A stretch of DNA of 64,000 nucleotides from Prado023 sp963700395 (GTDB lineage Bacteria; Actinomycetota; Actinomycetes; S36-B12; CAIYMF01), in contig CAVOXI010000002.1 of NCBI GenBank assembly GCA_963700395.1, positions 124,001 to 188,000 of the forward strand, given 5' to 3'. The first letter of the stretch is position 1; each line of letters begins with the position of its first letter. The notes beneath the pieces are model-generated. The model was not told the DNA's origin, did no database searches, and was given only the letters and a program-made list of their open reading frames with translations. The position numbers and the translations under genes were made by a program. Shown one piece after another: positions 34,954 through 43,851 of the stretch.

Positions 34954-36363
34954 CTACCGGGACGCAGGAGCCGAGCCGATCCCGGCCACCGCCTCGCGGG
35001 CCAACCGGCGCCCATCGGCGATGCACTCGGGAACACCGACGCCGTGCAGGGCGGAGCCGCCGACGTGCCAGTCCGGGATCTCGGCGAGCGCCGCATCCAC
35101 GGCCGCGACCCGATCCAGGTGACCGACCGTGTACGTCGGCATGGCGTTGGTCCATCTGGTGACGCGGGTCAGCGTGGGCTGCCCGCCGATCCCGAGGATC
35201 GGGGCGATGTGCGAGGTGACCACGCGCAGCACCTCGGCGTCGGGTGCCGTGGCCAGGGGCCCACGCCGCTGCGGGACGAATGCCCGCAGGAGCACGACCC
35301 CCTCGGGCGCGCGACCGGCCCACTTGTTCGAGCTGATCGTCACGCCGCTGATCGGGGCCTCGCCGGCCTCGAGCCATCCCTGGGTCGTGGGCACCGTGTC
35401 GAAGGCGCCCTCCGGGTAGGCCAGGGTCACGACGGTGGTCGTCGCGTGCGGGATCGCGCGCAGCGCTTGGGCAGCCCTGGGGGCCTCGACGTCGACGAGG
35501 TCGGCCATCGCGGCAGCGCCAACCGCCAGGATCACCACGTCGAACCGTCCGATGGACCCGTCGGAGAAGGTCGCCTGCGTGCCTTGCGAGTCGCGCTCGA
35601 GCCGCACGACCCTGGTCCCGAGGCGGATGTCCCCACCCCCGGCGATCAGGTCCGACGCCAGCCGCTCGGGCAGCTGGCCGAGCCCTGTTCGCAGGCTGCG
35701 GAACGGGGAGGCCGGTGCGGGTGCACCCGACGCCTTGACCCGCCGGCGGGCGTCGCGACCCTGCGCCAGGCTGGCGATCATCAGGCTGCGGTGCTCCTGC
35801 TCGCTGGTGCGCAGGGTGGGCAGGACGGCGTCGAGGCTGAGCTCGTCGACCCCCGCGCCGTAGATGCCGCCGATGAGCGGCTGGGCGAAGCGGTCGACCA
35901 CGCCATCACCGAGACGGGAGCGCAGGAAGGCCCCGGCCGACGTGTCGTCGGCGCCCAGGCGGCGCGGCAGGACGAGGTCGAGCCCAGCCCGGGCCTTGGC
36001 CCGCCAGGACAGGATGGGCGTGGTGACGAAGGGGCCCATCCGCGTGGGAAGGACCATGCCCATGCCGTCGGGCAGTGGCATCAGGCGACCGTCCGCGCGC
36101 AGGTGCACGGCACGCGTGCCACCCACGGAGATGACCTCGTCGGACATCCCCAGGTCGTTGAGCAGGCCGAGCGCCGCCGGACGGTACGCGACGAACGAGT
36201 CGGGTCCGTGCTCGATCGCGAACCCGTCCACCAGCTCGGTGCGCACCTTGCCGCCCACGTACGTGCCGGCCTCGACCAGGGTCACGCGGGCGCCTGCGCG
36301 CATGGACTCCCACGCAGCGGAGAGGCCGGTGATCCCGGCGCCGACGACCAGGACGTGGGTCAT
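34954..36363 (-). CDS. hemY: Protoporphyrinogen/coproporphyrinogen III oxidase (HemY/CgoX)
   Basis: FAD enzyme of 469 residues that oxidises porphyrinogen in haem synthesis; in Actinomycetota the physiological substrate is usually coproporphyrinogen III. Dinucleotide motif VLVVGAGITGLSAAWESMRAG at the N-terminus, then EAGTYVGGKVRTE and DGFAIEHGPDSFV, and the C-terminal FAD strand IPDWHVGGSALHGVGVPECIADGRRLA. ATG 36363 overlaps the stop of the radical SAM gene (ATGA), so the two are coupled. Other haem genes are not in the window. Confidence 0.93.
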   Translation of the reverse strand: MTHVLVVGAGITGLSAAWESMRAGARVTLVEAGTYVGGKVRTELVDGFAIEHGPDSFVAYRPAALGLLNDLGMSDEVISVGGTRAVHLRADGRLMPLPDGMGMVLPTRMGPFVTTPILSWRAKARAGLDLVLPRRLGADDTSAGAFLRSRLGDGVVDRFAQPLIGGIYGAGVDELSLDAVLPTLRTSEQEHRSLMIASLAQGRDARRRVKASGAPAPASPFRSLRTGLGQLPERLASDLIAGGGDIRLGTRVVRLERDSQGTQATFSDGSIGRFDVVILAVGAAAMADLVDVEAPRAAQALRAIPHATTTVVTLAYPEGAFDTVPTTQGWLEAGEAPISGVTISSNKWAGRAPEGVVLLRAFVPQRRGPLATAPDAEVLRVVTSHIAPILGIGGQPTLTRVTRWTNAMPTYTVGHLDRVAAVDAALAEIPDWHVGGSALHGVGVPECIADGRRLAREAVAGIGSAPASR

Positions 36364-37640
36364 GGCTGGGGAGCCACGTGCTCGGTGCGCGGCACGTAGG
36401 GGCACAGCGGGTCGGACTCGAGCGGGTCACCGGTCCACGCGTAGGCCCGTGCCCGCGATCCGCCGCACCACATCTGGTACTCGCACTGCCCGCAGCGACC
36501 CTTGAACCGTGTGGGGTCCCGCAGGTCGCGCATGGTGGGGTCGTCCCGGTAGATCTCGACCAGGCCGGTCTCCCGGACGTTGCCGACCGACAGCGGCAGG
36601 AACCCCGACGGGGTGACCGTGCCGTCGTGGGCGACGAACACGATCCCGTTGCCGTCGCGGATGCCGAAGCCCCGCGAGAGGGGGTGCCGCTCGATCTCGG
36701 CGTCGGACAATCCGGCGCGGGCCAGCGCCTTCGCCGCCACCCGGCGGTACTGCATCGCCTCGGTCGTCTTGACCTGGAAGGGCGCGTCGGCGCTGATCTG
36801 CCACAGCCAGCCCATGAGCCGCTCGGCCTCGCCGGGCGACAGCTCGGTCAGCGTCGAGCCGCGTCCCACGGAGATCAGGAAGAACAGGCTCCAGCGCAGC
36901 AGGGTGCGCTCGGTGAGCAGGTCCCGGATCGACGGGAGGTCGGCGGCGGTCGTTGCGGTGACCAGGGTGTTGACCTGGACCGGCATCCCGACCTCAGCGG
37001 CCCAGTCCATGGCCTCGAGGGTGGCGTCGAAGGTGCCCGGCACGCCTCGCAGCCCGTCATGGAGCTCGGGCGTCGAGCCGTCGAGGCTCAGGGAGATCGC
37101 CGCCACCCCGTCGTCCTTGAGCTCAGCGAGCCGGTCGCGGGTCAGCAGCGGGGTCACGGCGGGTGCCAGGGAGACGCCGATGCCGCGATCAAGTGCCTCG
37201 CGGATCAGCACCCGAAGGTCGCCACGGCGCAGCGGGTCCCCACCGGTCATCACGATGTGGGGCAGGGGTGAGCCGAATCCCGTGATCTCGTCGAGCAGGG
37301 CGATCGCCTCGGTGGTGGACAGCTCGCCCGGCGCGGGGTCGGGCATCGCCGTCGCGCGGCAGTGCCGGCACGCCAGGCCGCAGGCGTTGGTCAGCTCCCA
37401 GTAGATGATCATCGGGGCGGTCGCGTAGACCCAGCCCTCCGGGCGGACCGCGCCGATCCCGGCGGGGTGGCCGCCGGGGTGGCCCCCGGGATGGCCGGTC
37501 GCGTGGCTCGTCGACGCTGGGTGGTCGGTCGACCCCGGATGGCCTCCGGACGCCCCATGCCCGTGGCTCGTCGCGTGCCCCGCCCGTCCAGCGTGCCCCG
37601 CCTGTCCAGCCTGCCCAGCGTGCCCTGCCTGCCCTGCCAC
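36360..37640 (-). CDS. Radical SAM/SPASM protein (TIGR04053/AhbD-like) with His-rich N-terminal extension
   Basis: A 426-residue radical SAM enzyme. The CxxxCxxC cluster is in TNACGLACRHCRA, preceded by IIYWEL; the SPASM-type C-terminus has CGQCEYQMWCGGSRARAY and DPLCPYVP. Coupling to hemY points to haem or a haem-derived product, as for AhbD-type decarboxylases, but the reaction is inferred. Residues 1-60 are a low-complexity Ala/Gly/His run with 11 His. GTG 37640 is supported by GGGAGG 7 nt upstream, so the extension is probably translated; the next Met (37412) would leave only a very short leader. Confidence 0.85.
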   Translation of the reverse strand: MAGQAGHAGQAGQAGHAGRAGHATSHGHGASGGHPGSTDHPASTSHATGHPGGHPGGHPAGIGAVRPEGWVYATAPMIIYWELTNACGLACRHCRATAMPDPAPGELSTTEAIALLDEITGFGSPLPHIVMTGGDPLRRGDLRVLIREALDRGIGVSLAPAVTPLLTRDRLAELKDDGVAAISLSLDGSTPELHDGLRGVPGTFDATLEAMDWAAEVGMPVQVNTLVTATTAADLPSIRDLLTERTLLRWSLFFLISVGRGSTLTELSPGEAERLMGWLWQISADAPFQVKTTEAMQYRRVAAKALARAGLSDAEIERHPLSRGFGIRDGNGIVFVAHDGTVTPSGFLPLSVGNVRETGLVEIYRDDPTMRDLRDPTRFKGRCGQCEYQMWCGGSRARAYAWTGDPLESDPLCPYVPRTEHVAPQP

Positions 37641-37818
37641 GGTGCCGCCTCCCGAACGCGCGATATGCCCTCACCATCGTAGGTTCCGTCCTGCCGGCGG
37701 CCGGGCGCCGGTGGTCCCCCTTCACCCGCAGAGGTCCCGAAGCGTCCGGCGTCGCCTCCGCTGGATGAGGTGCTCCGCGGGGGCGCCTGTGCGCCGGCTG
37801 TGTGGTTCGGTTGCCCCC

Positions 37819-38358
37819 ATGAGCATCCCCGCGCAGCCACTGAGCCCGACCCCCACCGACGACCGCGCCGACATCCCCCTCATGGCCGGCGAGCGCGAGT
37901 CCCTGGAGTCGTGGCTCGAGATGTACCGCATGACCCTGCCCCTGAAGGTCGGCGGCCTGACCCCTGAGCAGCTGTGCAGGGCTTCGGTGCCACCCTCGAA
38001 CCTCAGCCTGCTCGGCCTCGTCCGCCACCTCACCGAGGTGGAGCGGTACTGGTTCGGCAGTGTCGTGGCCGGCCGGGCCCTGCCCTCCATCTACTGCGAG
38101 GACGACCGCGATGGCGACTTCAACGCCGTCGATCCGGTCCTCGCCCTCACCGACCTCATCCGCTACGACGAGGAGCTGGCCACCTCACGCACCCTGGCCG
38201 CCGAGGTGCCGGATCTCGACGCAGCACTGCCGGGGACCCGCCGGGGGCAACCGGTGAACCTGCGCTGGGTCTACGTCCACATGATCGAGGAGTACGCCCG
38301 GCACCTGGGCCACGCGGACCTCCTGCGCGAGGCCATCGACGGCGTCACGGGGTACTGA
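37819..38358 (+). CDS. DinB family protein (DUF664 type)
   Basis: A 179-residue four-helix-bundle protein. Probable metal ligands: His in LGLVRHLTEVERYWFG, then two His in VYVHMIEEYARHLGHADLLRE, the classic DUF664 end. Likely a thiol-dependent S-transferase or unknown DinB enzyme. ATG 37819 (MSIPAQPLSPTPTDD) is the family-like start; the frame is open further upstream but encodes Arg/Pro-rich noise. Divergent from the radical SAM gene. Confidence 0.85.
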   Translation: MSIPAQPLSPTPTDDRADIPLMAGERESLESWLEMYRMTLPLKVGGLTPEQLCRASVPPSNLSLLGLVRHLTEVERYWFGSVVAGRALPSIYCEDDRDGDFNAVDPVLALTDLIRYDEELATSRTLAAEVPDLDAALPGTRRGQPVNLRWVYVHMIEEYARHLGHADLLREAIDGVTGY

Positions 38359-38363
38359 GTCGG

Positions 38364-38915
38364 TCAGGCACTCCGGCGGGCGGTCATCAAACAGCCCGAC
38401 ACCGCACTGATGGGCTTCGCACGGAGGTTGAACCAGGTCTGGGACCAGCTGTCGAAGTAGCCGTCCGTGCATGGGGCCGTGTCTTGCTGCGCCCTCGCGA
38501 CAGGGGTTGTGCCGTTCCCCGTGACCGTCTCGGCGACCACGTCCCTCGTGATCCACGGGGGCCGCGCTCCCAGTGCCCCAGCAAGGTCGGCGGCTGACGG
38601 CCAGGAGGCATCGACTGACCGCTCCTGGGCGGTGCATGCATGGGGGATCGCCAGTGCTGAGGCACCCCGCGTGCCGGCCGGCGCTGAGGATGTGAGGGCG
38701 TGACCCGTCCGCGCGGCGACCGCCGACACCGGGTTCGTCGCCCTCTCCGGCCATGTGGCGGGCCGGCCGGAGCGGCTGGAGTCGGCCAGGGACCACCACC
38801 CGATGGTCACTGTCAGGGCAAGGAGTGTGGTCGCCAGCAACGGCCAGCGCCCACGGGTCCGGAAATGGTGGTCTGCAGGCTCTGGACTCACCCCGTCGAA
38901 TCGAGGAATGACCAT
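38364..38915 (-). CDS. Hypothetical exported or membrane-anchored protein
   Basis: A 183-residue protein without recognised domain. Start ATG 38915 is convincing: GAGGAGG lies 7 nt upstream. A single hydrophobic helix at about 24-42 (WPLLATTLLALTVTIGWW) follows a basic N-terminus, so the rest is probably outside. Three Cys (in HACTAQ, APCTDG and SGCLM) and a Trp-rich stretch YFDSWSQTWFNLRAKP stand out near the end. Convergent with the DinB gene, 5 bp apart. An AT-richer patch at about 38990-39030 could hold its promoter. Confidence 0.65.
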   Translation of the reverse strand: MVIPRFDGVSPEPADHHFRTRGRWPLLATTLLALTVTIGWWSLADSSRSGRPATWPERATNPVSAVAARTGHALTSSAPAGTRGASALAIPHACTAQERSVDASWPSAADLAGALGARPPWITRDVVAETVTGNGTTPVARAQQDTAPCTDGYFDSWSQTWFNLRAKPISAVSGCLMTARRSA

Positions 38916-39095
38916 CCGGAACCTCCTCAGGAAGGTGTCCGCGCCCGTTGCCTTCTCCCCGTCGCGCGACGTCCGAGACGGGCCGCCTTAACTCTGGGAT
39001 GAGGTTATGGTTACCAAATCCTGCGTGGCAATGGGCTGGTCCACCTCAGGGAGCCGGGCTGGATCAGCAGCACGGGCCCGGTGGTTGATCGCCCC

Positions 39096-39338
39096 CTACT
39101 GGGAGTCGAAGCGGCGGGGGAACGTCGACCACAGGGCTGGCAGGGCCGCAATCGCGAGGCAGATGACCGCGTAGGTGAGGCGCTGGACCACTCCGAGTAC
39201 GAGGTCGTCGTAGTCGAAGGAGTCATTGCCGATCTTGGAGGCGGTGTGGGCATCGAGGACCGCGATGTAGAGCAACGGCACCGAGGCGAGCCCGAAGAGG
39301 ACGCTCACCCACCGCAGCCAGGCCGGGACAACACGCAT
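39096..39338 (-). CDS. Small two-helix membrane protein
   Basis: An 80-residue protein starting MRVVPAWLRWVSVLFGLASVPLLYIAV; ATG 39338 is preceded by GGGGAGAGGG, a good ribosome site, which excludes the longer in-frame start at 39449. Two helices (about 9-27 and 55-72) frame a soluble loop, TASKIGNDSFDYDDLVLG. No recognised family. It lies 83 bp downstream of the GH31 gene's stop on the same strand... the transcript direction runs away from GH31's 3' end only if read separately, so an independent promoter is likely. Confidence 0.6.
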   Translation of the reverse strand: MRVVPAWLRWVSVLFGLASVPLLYIAVLDAHTASKIGNDSFDYDDLVLGVVQRLTYAVICLAIAALPALWSTFPRRFDSQ

Positions 39339-39421
39339 GACCCTCTCCCCTTCCCCCACGCTGACGACGATAGTCCCGATCATCGGCGCACCATCCACCG
39401 GACGAGGAGTCTGACCGGGGA

Positions 39422-41764
39422 TCAGATGAACCGTCGCACCCAGGGGCACCGGCGGGCCGCCGTCACGCCAGTCGGGCCGGCCGACCGCCGAGGACCCGCG
39501 CCTCGACCGACGAGAACCCGAACGTCGCCCTCGGTGATCACCTCGCGACTCACCACCACCTCACCGGCAACGAGCGAGCAGGTGTAGCGCTCCTCGTGGG
39601 GGGCGTCCCAGCCGTCGCCGGCATCTGTGAGCAGGTGCCCGCCCGGGGAGGGATCGTTGCCCTCCGGCGGCGCAACGAGGAGCACGAGGCGCCCCTCGTC
39701 CTCCGTGGGGATCACCGCTCCGGCGCGCACGAACCAGGGCACGTCATCGGGGCCGACCGTCAGGTCGAGCGCGCCGTCGACGCGCTGTCCCGTGTCGCCG
39801 TGGAACCAGGTGCCCGCGGGCAGCGGGACGTGCCGACGCGTGGCCCCCTCCTCGAGGACTGGCGCCACCAGGACATCCTCGCCGAGCAGGAACACGTCGT
39901 CGGCGCCGCGCAGGGTCGGGTCCGACCACGCCAGGGGCCGCACGTAGGGGGCGCCGCTGCGCGTGGACTCGAGGGCGAGGGTGTACCAGAGCGGCAACAG
40001 CCGGTAGCGCCGCTGCAGGGCGGTGCGCAGCCGACCCATGACCTCCGGCCCCCACTCCCACGGCTCGCGGCGAGGCACGTTCCAGGCGCAGTGGGTGCGG
40101 AAGAACGGCAGGAACGACGCGAGCTGGAACCACCGGGTGAACAGCTCCGGTGAGGGCCGCCCGGTGAAGCCGCCGATGTCCGAGCCGAAGTAGCCCACCC
40201 CGCTGACCCCGTACCCGAGGGCCTGCTGGAGCGTGGCGCCGAGCGACGCCCACGAGGCCTCGACATCCCCGCTCCAGTGGCCGCCGTAGCGCTGCATGCC
40301 CGCCCAGCCGGAGCGGGAGAAGAGGAACGGCCGCGCTGCGGGGCGGATCTCGCGCAAGCCCTCGTAGGACGCCCGGCACATCTGCAGGCCGTAGACGTTG
40401 TGGGCGTCGCGATGGTCCGACGGGTGCCCGTCGAGGTCATGGCGCGTGCCCAGGGGGAACGTCACATCGCCCCACGCCGCGAAGCTCGAGGGCTCGTTCA
40501 TGTCGTGCCAGTAGCCGGCCACGCCCAGCTCGGCGTAGAACGCGAACTGCTCACCCCACCAGCGGCGCACCTGCGGGGCGGTGAAGTCGGGGAACACGGT
40601 GGGCCCGGGCCAGACCACGCCCTCGAAGGTCGACCCGTCCGGGTTGCGGCAGAACATCCCACGCCCGAGCCCCTCGCGGTACACCGGATAGTCCTCGTCC
40701 CGGGCGATGCCCGCGTCGACGATGACCACGGTGCGCACGCCCTCGGCCTCCATCTCGGCGATGAGAGGGCCGATCCCGGCCCAGTGCCCGTCGCCGAACG
40801 TGAAGTTGCGGAAGGCCTGCATGTGATCGATGTCGAGATGGATCGCGGACAGCGGCAGGTCGTTGCCGGCGAACCCCTGCCACACCTCGCGCACCGCCTC
40901 GGTGGAGCCGTACCCCCAGCGCGCCTGGTGGTGCCCGAGCGCCCAGCGGGGAGGCGGGGTGGGGCGCCCGGTGAGCGCGGAGTACGCGTCGAGCACCTCG
41001 GCCAGCGTGCCGATGGAGACGTGCAGCCGCAACGGGCCGGCCTCGAAGTGGGCGACGAGCTCGCTGCCCGTCGCGTCGATCGTCGCATCGCTGGGGTTGT
41101 CCACGAAGCAGTGCGTCGCACCGTCGTCGTCGAGCACGGCGTACACCGGCGTGGTGACGTACAGCGGGTCACGCCCGGGCAGCCACGCGCCGCCGGGATC
41201 GGTGTTCCAGCAGCGGTACGTCGCGCCGCGGAGGCCCCAGCCTGTCCGGCCGCCGAGCCCGTGGAGCGTGGCGCCGTCGGGCAGCTCAGTGCGCAGGGTC
41301 CAGCCGACGCCGTCCCACGTGGGTGGTTGGTCGCGGCGCCGCACGCGCCCGGACGCGTCGAGGTAGGTCATTGCGCCGTCACGGGCGACATCGACGGCCA
41401 CCCCGGGGCCGCGCACGATCCAGCCGTCATCGGTCGACTCGAGCTCGGGTTCGGCGCACGCCGCCCCCTCGACCGTGCCCACGACGGCGTGGGACGGCTC
41501 ATCGAGGGCGCCCTGCCACCCGACCGACACCTGCCCCGGCCGCGGGAAGCGCAGGTCCACGAAGGTGGTGGCGAACCTGATCCGGACCCCGCCGGACACG
41601 ATCGCGGCATCGCGTGCGGCCCCGGGGGTCCGGTGCGGGCTCGTGGGCCGCGGCTCGAGCGCGCTGTCCGCCCGGTCGCGGGCCCGCGCGTACCTGACGG
41701 CACGCATTGCGTTCGCCGGGCCGACCATCGCCACGCCGTGGGCGACGCCCCGCAGTCCGGGCAC
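39422..41764 (-). CDS. Glycoside hydrolase family 31 alpha-glucosidase
   Basis: A 780-residue cytosolic GH31 enzyme, no signal peptide. N-terminal beta-sandwich with LHGLGGRTGWGLRG, then the barrel: IHLDIDHMQAFRNFTFGD, nucleophile D421 in WHDMNEPSSFA and acid/base D500 in HWSGDVEASW. C-terminal beta domains follow (LVAPVLEEGATRRHVPLPAGTWFHGDTG). Expected to release glucose from alpha-glucosides such as maltose. GTG 41764 follows AGGAG by about 6 nt. It is 52 bp downstream of the ABC permease stop, same strand, so the ABC pair and this gene may form one operon. Confidence 0.93.
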   Translation of the reverse strand: MPGLRGVAHGVAMVGPANAMRAVRYARARDRADSALEPRPTSPHRTPGAARDAAIVSGGVRIRFATTFVDLRFPRPGQVSVGWQGALDEPSHAVVGTVEGAACAEPELESTDDGWIVRGPGVAVDVARDGAMTYLDASGRVRRRDQPPTWDGVGWTLRTELPDGATLHGLGGRTGWGLRGATYRCWNTDPGGAWLPGRDPLYVTTPVYAVLDDDGATHCFVDNPSDATIDATGSELVAHFEAGPLRLHVSIGTLAEVLDAYSALTGRPTPPPRWALGHHQARWGYGSTEAVREVWQGFAGNDLPLSAIHLDIDHMQAFRNFTFGDGHWAGIGPLIAEMEAEGVRTVVIVDAGIARDEDYPVYREGLGRGMFCRNPDGSTFEGVVWPGPTVFPDFTAPQVRRWWGEQFAFYAELGVAGYWHDMNEPSSFAAWGDVTFPLGTRHDLDGHPSDHRDAHNVYGLQMCRASYEGLREIRPAARPFLFSRSGWAGMQRYGGHWSGDVEASWASLGATLQQALGYGVSGVGYFGSDIGGFTGRPSPELFTRWFQLASFLPFFRTHCAWNVPRREPWEWGPEVMGRLRTALQRRYRLLPLWYTLALESTRSGAPYVRPLAWSDPTLRGADDVFLLGEDVLVAPVLEEGATRRHVPLPAGTWFHGDTGQRVDGALDLTVGPDDVPWFVRAGAVIPTEDEGRLVLLVAPPEGNDPSPGGHLLTDAGDGWDAPHEERYTCSLVAGEVVVSREVITEGDVRVLVGRGAGPRRSAGPTGVTAARRCPWVRRFI

Positions 41765-41816
41765 CTGAGCTCCTCTCCTGCCCGCGGTCCGGCTGCCCTG
41801 CCCGCGGTCCCGCTGC

Positions 41817-42650
41817 CTACCCGATGTCGCGCCGGAAGGTCGTGAACCGCCCGATGAGGACCAGGATCACCGCGTAGCCCACGAGGGTCAGCGTGCCCTG
41901 CCACGCGTTCAGCAGCTCGGCCAGCCCCGAGGAGACGTAGAGGCTCGACCCGGCGATCGCCTCCCCCGCCGCGCCGGGCATGAACTTGCTCATCGCCTCC
42001 GTGACGTCGAACTGCGCGAGCAGCAGCCGCAGCAGCGGCTCCACGAACTGCGTGAACGCCAGCAGCACGACGATCGCCGCGACCTGGTTGGTGAGGACGG
42101 AGCCGAATCCGACCCCGACCAGCGCCCAGAGGGTCAGGGCGACCACCGACAGGACGAGCGTGCGCTGGATGGTGCTGTCACCGAGCAGCGTCGGCTCCCC
42201 CATGGCCGCCAGGGTCGCTGCCCCGCCGATGACCGTGCCGAGCACGCCGGCGATCGCCACGACGAGGGCGAACGGAAGGACCGCCACCAGCTTGGTCCCC
42301 AGAACGAGGCTGCGTCGCGGCTCGGCCAGCAGGGTCGGGGTGATGGTGCGATGGCGGAACTCCCCGGTGACGCTGAAGGCCCCGAGGATCGCCGGGAAGA
42401 TGTAGCCCAGGGCCACGGCCAGCGTGTACACCGAGGTGGCGATCGACACCTGGTCCAGCACGGCGTTGCCGAAGCCGCTGCTCCCTGCGGCGGCGCCGCC
42501 GGCCTTCTCGGCCTCACGCGCGCCCATCACCAGCGAGAACGCCATGATCACGCCCATCACGATCATGTAGCCGAACATGATCAGGGCCGTCAGCCACCAG
42601 GCGCGCGTGGTCGCGACCTTGCGGAGCTCCGTGCGCAGCGCGGCGATCAT
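41817..42650 (-). CDS. ABC-2 type exporter permease
   Basis: A 277-residue membrane protein starting MIAALRTELRKVATTRAWWLT, with about six helices and the motif FSVTGEFRHRTITPTLLAEPRRS of ABC-2 permeases next to the coupling helix. ATG 42650 overlaps the stop of the ATPase gene by 4 bp. Substrate unknown; the type is common in actinomycete drug, lantibiotic or lipid export. Confidence 0.9.
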   Translation of the reverse strand: MIAALRTELRKVATTRAWWLTALIMFGYMIVMGVIMAFSLVMGAREAEKAGGAAAGSSGFGNAVLDQVSIATSVYTLAVALGYIFPAILGAFSVTGEFRHRTITPTLLAEPRRSLVLGTKLVAVLPFALVVAIAGVLGTVIGGAATLAAMGEPTLLGDSTIQRTLVLSVVALTLWALVGVGFGSVLTNQVAAIVVLLAFTQFVEPLLRLLLAQFDVTEAMSKFMPGAAGEAIAGSSLYVSSGLAELLNAWQGTLTLVGYAVILVLIGRFTTFRRDIG

Positions 42651-43657
42651 CGGGCCACCGCCGATGCGCTTGTGCCCGCTGCAGCGGGAGTGGGGGTGCC
42701 CCACGGCGGCGCGCCGGGCGGGTCCGCGGGATCGGCCGTGAGCTGGAGGAAGAGCGCCTCGAGGCTGGTGCCGGCCGGGGTGAGCTCGTGCAGCGGCAGA
42801 CCGCGGGCGAACGCCGCGTCGCCGACCATTGGGCAGTGCCGGTCGAAGACGACGGCGGTCGAGGGGCTGTCGAACCGGGTCGTCGGCCCCCAGCCCTGCT
42901 CGGCCACGAGTGCGGCCAGTCCCGCGGCGTCCGGTGAGCTGATCCGGACCGCGGGCCGGGCCATGGCCTCGAGCTGGGCCAACGAGGAGGCGTGGACGAG
43001 TCGACCGCGCGCGATGATCACGACGTCATCCACGGTCTGCTCGACCTCGGAGAGCACGTGGCTGGAGACCAGGACCGTGCGTCCCTGTGCGGCCAGGTAG
43101 CGCAGGAACTGCCGCAGCCAGGCGATCCCCTCCGGGTCCAGGCCGTTCGCGGGCTCGTCGAGGAGCAGGACCTGCGGGTCGCCCAGGAGCGTGGTGGCCA
43201 GTGCCAACCGCTGGCGCATGCCCATCGAGAACCCGCCGGTGCGCCGGTCGGCGGCCTCCGCGAGCCCGACGATGGCCAGGACCTCGTCGCAGCGCGCATC
43301 GCCGATGCCGATCTGCGGGGCGTACACGCGCAGGTGGTCGCGGGCTGTCCGTCCGGGGTGGAACGACGACGCCTCCAGGGCCGCCCCCACGTGGCGCGCC
43401 GGCTGCGTCCGTCCGGCATAGGCGCGCCCACCGATCGTGGCCGTCCCGGCGTCCGGCGTGGCCAGGCCGAGCAGCATCCGCAGCGTCGTGGTCTTGCCGG
43501 CGCCGTTCGGGCCGAGGAACCCGGTGACCCGTCCGGGTGCGACCGTGAAGCTGAGGTCACTGACCGCGTGGACCGGGCCGAACCGCTTGGAAAGGCCGAC
43601 GACCTCGACGATCCCGGCCTCGGGGACGAACGCCGCAGGAGCAGCAACGGAACTCAT
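42647..43657 (-). CDS. ABC transporter ATP-binding protein
   Basis: A 336-residue exporter ATPase: Walker A GPNGAGKTTTL, Q-loop at VGAALEASSFHPG (position of Gln taken by Glu/Ala context, so weak), signature FSMGMRQRLALA in place of LSGGQ, Walker B VLLLDEPANGLDPEG and H-loop SSHVLSE. This is the DrrA/CcmA-like class. The last about 80 residues form an accessory domain that ends in a Pro/Ala tail. First gene of the pair with the permease. Confidence 0.92.
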   Translation of the reverse strand: MSSVAAPAAFVPEAGIVEVVGLSKRFGPVHAVSDLSFTVAPGRVTGFLGPNGAGKTTTLRMLLGLATPDAGTATIGGRAYAGRTQPARHVGAALEASSFHPGRTARDHLRVYAPQIGIGDARCDEVLAIVGLAEAADRRTGGFSMGMRQRLALATTLLGDPQVLLLDEPANGLDPEGIAWLRQFLRYLAAQGRTVLVSSHVLSEVEQTVDDVVIIARGRLVHASSLAQLEAMARPAVRISSPDAAGLAALVAEQGWGPTTRFDSPSTAVVFDRHCPMVGDAAFARGLPLHELTPAGTSLEALFLQLTADPADPPGAPPWGTPTPAAAGTSASAVAR

Positions 43658-43764
43658 GCCCCCAGCCTGCCACGCCGCCTCCCGCGACCTGCGACCAGCC
43701 GACCACACCCTGTCACACACCGCCGCGCCGCAGCCGATCGGTCCACTATCCGGTGGCCCGACGC

Positions 43765-43816
43765 CGGATCGGTCCGGATCCGCGAGCGCTGACGCGCCGA
43801 GATCCGGACCGATCCG
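43765..43816 (-). terminator. Long perfect hairpin, probable terminator after the desaturase gene
   Basis: 16-bp perfect inverted repeat (43765-43780 and 43801-43816) with a 20-nt loop, located 36 bp beyond the desaturase stop codon on the minus strand and upstream of the ABC gene start. The arm CGGATCGGTCC also echoes a nearby copy of GATCGGTCC at about 43737. No T-tract. Confidence 0.5.
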
Positions 43817-43851
43817 CGAGAGGTCACGGGAGGAGGGAACGACCCTCGGGG

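Noticed and set aside
37642..37818. Longer N-terminus of the DinB protein from 37642
   Set aside because: The extra stretch is Arg/Pro/His-rich, overlaps the promoter region of the divergent radical SAM gene, and relatives start near ATG 37819.
42674..42720. Separate small gene in the Pro/Ala tail of the ABC ATPase
   Set aside because: The stretch is continuous with the ATPase frame and has no ribosome site of its own.
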